From: Acidobacteriota bacterium
Lineage (GTDB): Bacteria; Acidobacteriota; Vicinamibacteria; Vicinamibacterales; UBA2999
Assembly: GCA_016192845.1 (NCBI GenBank)
Contig: JACPTI010000077.1
Coordinates: 1-64,000, forward strand
Direction: 5' to 3'
Length of the DNA: 64,000 nt
A program made the translations under genes and the position numbers. Under the pieces are notes generated by a model. That model made no database searches. It had not been told where the DNA came from and saw only the letters and a list, made by a program, of their open reading frames with translations. The first letter of the stretch is position 1, and each line of letters starts with the position of its first letter. Shown piece after piece: positions 60,464 to 64,000 of this stretch.

Positions 60464-63400
60464 TCTTGGCCGCTCGCTGCAGGACGACGGTCGCCACGTA
60501 GTAGCGGGCGTGGCGCACGTTGCGCAGCAGTACCCGCGGCAGGCGGCGGATCCCGCGCGCCGCCCCCCGCGCGAGGTGCGGGCCGCGCCCCCCGATGCGC
60601 CGCCCGCTGACGCGCACGGCGCGCTGCACTCTGCCGAACACCGTGCGCGGCGAGGGGGCGTCTGCCGCTTCGGCTGCCGGCTGGGAGGCGGCGCGCCAGA
60701 TCTGTTCGACCGTCGTCCAGCCCCACATCGCGACGGCGATCGGCCATACGAGCACCCGCAGCGCGCGGGACGTCATCGCGTCGGGACGCGGCGTCGCGCC
60801 CTTCCAGCCGACGCGGGCAATCGCGTCGGCCAGCACGGGTGTACAGGCGCTCGTCTGGCCGTGCGGCCGTATGAACGACGCGACGAACTGCCCGGTCTCA
60901 CGGCGGACGAGCGTCGGATCGCGCAGCACCGCCGCCAGCTGATCGAGGTGCTCGTCGATGGAGCCGGCGACGCGGAGGAACCCGCCATTCTCGGGGCGGA
61001 GGTAGCGGAAGTGCAGGGTGCCGTCCTGCGTGCCCGCGAACTTAGGCGACAGAATCGACAACACCGGCTTGCGGAGGATTGCCGCCTCGATCATCGCGCT
61101 GGTGTTGATGCCCACGGCGGCGTGACAGTAGTACAACGAGTCGAAGAGCGACGCCCGCGCCTCCTCGGCCGCCGGCGTGTACCGCGCGCGCGGCCAGATC
61201 GCGACCGGACCGAGGTCGGAGAAGTCCGCCGTGATCCACGCCTCGGGATTGAACGGATGCGGGCGTACGAGCACCGCGGCCTCGCGCAGCATCGGATCGG
61301 AGGCGGCACGCAGCCCTTCGATCCAGCGGCGGACGAACGGCACCTCGTGCACCGACCGCGCGATGAACACCGACGACCCGGTGAAGAGGATGAACGGCCG
61401 TTCATCGGGCAGCCCCACCATTCGGCAGAAGTCCGCCCGCGGCATGCTCGGCTCGCGATCGAACCAGCGGTCGAACAGCTGCGCGCCCGTCACGATGACG
61501 CGATCCGGCGCCACGCCGTGGAGCTCGACGGCCTCGGCCTTCTGCTGCTGATTCCAGACGGTGACCGCGTCGGGCTCCACGCGCATGTGCCCCTTGTTCG
61601 TCAAGTTGTCCCAGCTCGCGATGCCCGCAATGACCGGAATGCCGGCCGCCCGCGCGGCGCGCACGGTGTCGACCTGGTCGGAGGCGGCATCGACGAGCGG
61701 CGAGACGATGACGACGTCCGGCTTCTGCTCGCGCAGGAAGCGCAGGACCCTGCGGCTCACCGGAACGGCGCGCTCGACCGCCTGCAGCAGCCGGAACACG
61801 CGGGCGAGACTGGACGGCCCCAGAGAGCGGATGCGGTCGAGCGGCCTGAGCAGCGCCGGCAGCACCTTGCGGTACATCCGGTTGCGGAGCACGGGGGCGT
61901 CGGCAAACCGCGGGTCGAGGTACCGCACGAAGTCCATCGTGCCGCGCACGGCACGCGCCAGCGGCGCCCACACGTCCTGCCGCTCCGGCACCACGCCGGC
62001 AACCACGATCCGCCTGTCGTCAATCAGGCCGAGCCGCGCGTGTTTGCGCTCGCGCGGGGAATTCACCGCAATCGAGGCGGCATGACCGCGGTCGGCCAGC
62101 AGCCGTATCGTCGAGTCGTAATAGCGCAGGTACTCGGGGGAGGCCATGGTGAACAGGATTCGCAGTCGGCGGCCCGCAACGCCGGTCGCCGGCTGATCCG
62201 CGCGGTGCTCCTGCCGACGGCGCGCGGCAACGTGGGCGACCAGGGCGAGCGGGCCCAGGAGCAGGCGCCGCGCGCGGATCGACGCCGGGGTCCGCCGCGC
62301 CTCCGGCTGCGGGGCCGCCGCCGTGCCTTCGATGGCGTCCACGAACCGCTCCGCTGCAGGCACGTGCAGGCCGTGGGGGCGTACGAACGCTTCGACGAAC
62401 GCGCGCCCCTTCGCGGCGTCGTGGTCGCCGCGAAGCGCGCGGGTCACCTGCTCGAGGTGCTCCTCCAGAGTCCGGCCGACAGAGAGCAATCCGCCGTTCA
62501 CATTCTTCAGATGCTGGAAGTGCAGCGTCCCCTCCTGCTGGTCCGCGAAGTCCTCTGCCAGCACCGTAAAGACGGGACGGCCGATGATGCCCGATTCGAT
62601 GAGCGCGCTCGTGTTCACGCCGACGGTCGCGACGCTGTAGTACATCGAGTCGAAGTAGTCGGCGCGCGCCTGCCGGTCCACCGGATTGGCGCCCGCCGGC
62701 GGCCAGACGGCGACCGCTTCGGCTTCCGCAGGGTTGAACTCCCGCCACTGCTCCGCGTTCTGCGGATGCGGCCGGATGAGAATCGCGGCCCGGCGCAGTT
62801 CGGGATCGGCAGCGGTCCGCACCGCTGCAATCCAGCGGCGCACGAACCCGACCTCGTACGGCGCGATGAACGGTGACGAGCACAGATACAGCAGCAGCGG
62901 GCGATCGTCCGGAAGCCCCGCCTTGCGGCAGAACTCCGCTCGAGGGACGCTCGGCTGCTGCGCGAACCAGGCGTCGTAGGCCTGAGCGCCGGTCACGATC
63001 ACGCGCGCCGGGTCGACGCCGTGCAGCTCCGCCACCTCGCGCCGCTGCATCTCGTTCCATACGATGACGTGGTCCGGCGCTTCGTGGATGAGCCCCTTGG
63101 TCGTCAGGTGATCCCAGCTGCCGACACCGAGGACGGTGCGGATACCGAGCCGCCGCGAGGCGCGCACGTAGTCCACCTGGTGCGAACCGAAGTACAGCAG
63201 CGGCGTCAGCAGCAGGAGGTCGGGGCGCTCCTCCGCCAGAAGGCGCTCGGCGGATTCGGCCGGCGGGATCGCTCGCTCGAGCCAGGCGATCAAGCGGCGC
63301 CACGCGCGCATGGCCGCCGCCGAACCGATCAGCGGAACCCGCGGCAGACGCGCCGCCGCAGCGGGCGCCTGGCGCTCGGCGCGGGCGCGCAGCGTCGGCG

Positions 63401-63680
63401 AGCGGCCGTATCGGGGATCGAGGTAGCGCCAGTAGTCGAGCGACAGCCGAAGGGCATTCCCCAGCGTCTGCCAGGGCGACTGCCTGCGGTCGGCCGCGTA
63501 CGTGTACGTCACGCGCCCCGGATAGTCGCGAACCAGGGTTTCGACGGTGCGGAAGCCGCCGACACTGTCCTTCCGCTCCGCGACGAGGTGCAGCTGGTGG
63601 CCCCGCTCCGCCAGGAGCCGCAGCGCGGGCTCGAAGTTGCGGAGGAACCCGAAACTGGCGACCGAGAACAACAGCCGCAT
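60444..63680 (-). CDS. G2-G2 tandem-duplicated GT-B-like protein (1078 aa)
   Basis: First half MRLLFSVASFGFLRNFEPALRLLAERGHQLHLVAERKDSVGG...YFDSMYYSVATVGVNTSALIESGIIGRPVFTVLAEDFADQQEGTLHFQHL; second half RLRILFTMASPEYLRYYDSTIRLLADRGHAASIAV...LFDSLYYCHAAVGINTSAMIEAAILRKPVLSILSPKFAGTQDGTLHFRYL. Confidence 0.85.
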
Positions 63681-64000
63681 CAGATATGTGCCGTGGCGGG
63701 CAGGTGGACCCGCTTGAACCGGCGCGCGCGTTCGACAGTCACCGTTCCCCAGCCGCCGGCAGCCGCCGCCTGCAGGCGATCGAGCTGATCGTCCGGCAAC
63801 CGCTCGCTGTGATAGACCGTGGCGGGCGTCCCGCAGAACGCCGCGAGAATCGCCAGATCGCCGTAGCCGCCGACGAATGCCCGGACCCGCGCGAGCGCCT
63901 GCATCTGCTTCGGCAACGGTAATCCGTCCACCCGGACCACCTCCTCCTCCGCTGACACCTGCGCAATGAGCTCGGTCAGGAGCTGCTGATTCTCAGGCGT
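63680..64000 (-). CDS. G1-family GT-B-like protein, C-terminal part, truncated by the window edge
   Basis: MQALARVRAFVGGYGDLAILAAFCGTPATVYHSERLPDDQLDRLQAA, matching the G1 AHARAFVGTYGGFAYLAPFxGV region; open frame continues past 63958. Confidence 0.6.
   Translation of the reverse strand, partial: TPENQQLLTELIAQVSAEEEVVRVDGLPLPKQMQALARVRAFVGGYGDLAILAAFCGTPATVYHSERLPDDQLDRLQAAAAGGWGTVTVERARRFKRVHLPATAHI

Overview
GC-rich bacterial window in two blocks. The lineage is not determined here.

Block 1 (about 1-13.7 kb) is a type I-G (formerly I-U) CRISPR-Cas locus on the minus strand: cas2, fused cas4-cas1, cas3 with a C-terminal HD domain, csb3, csb1 and csb2. The leader-side end of a CRISPR array lies at 1-149. 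Three HEPN-MNT toxin-antitoxin-like pairs, a frameshifted second cas3 remnant, a hicB with an apparently broken hicA, and a retropepsin-like protein are interleaved with it.

Block 2 (about 14.8-64 kb) is a long, mostly minus-strand surface-glycan locus of the nonulosonate (sialic-acid-like) type: neuC, two neuB, two neuA, nucleotide-sugar enzymes, transketolase/HAD/ALDH/SDR genes and many glycosyltransferases. It also holds an expanded set of two uncharacterised GT-B-like families, here called G1 and G2. These occur as singles, as adjacent pairs, as a G2-G1 fusion and as a G2-G2 tandem.

Several intergenic gaps contain long interrupted palindromes. One is a three-hairpin element family (A) with three copies. 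The second (B) is a large palindrome family with two copies, one of which sits in the loop of an A copy. A GGGGCCCCC...GGGGTGC family (C) also has three copies. Some of these repeats supply the stop codons and C-termini of neighbouring genes. All homology calls come from reading motifs; no database search was run.
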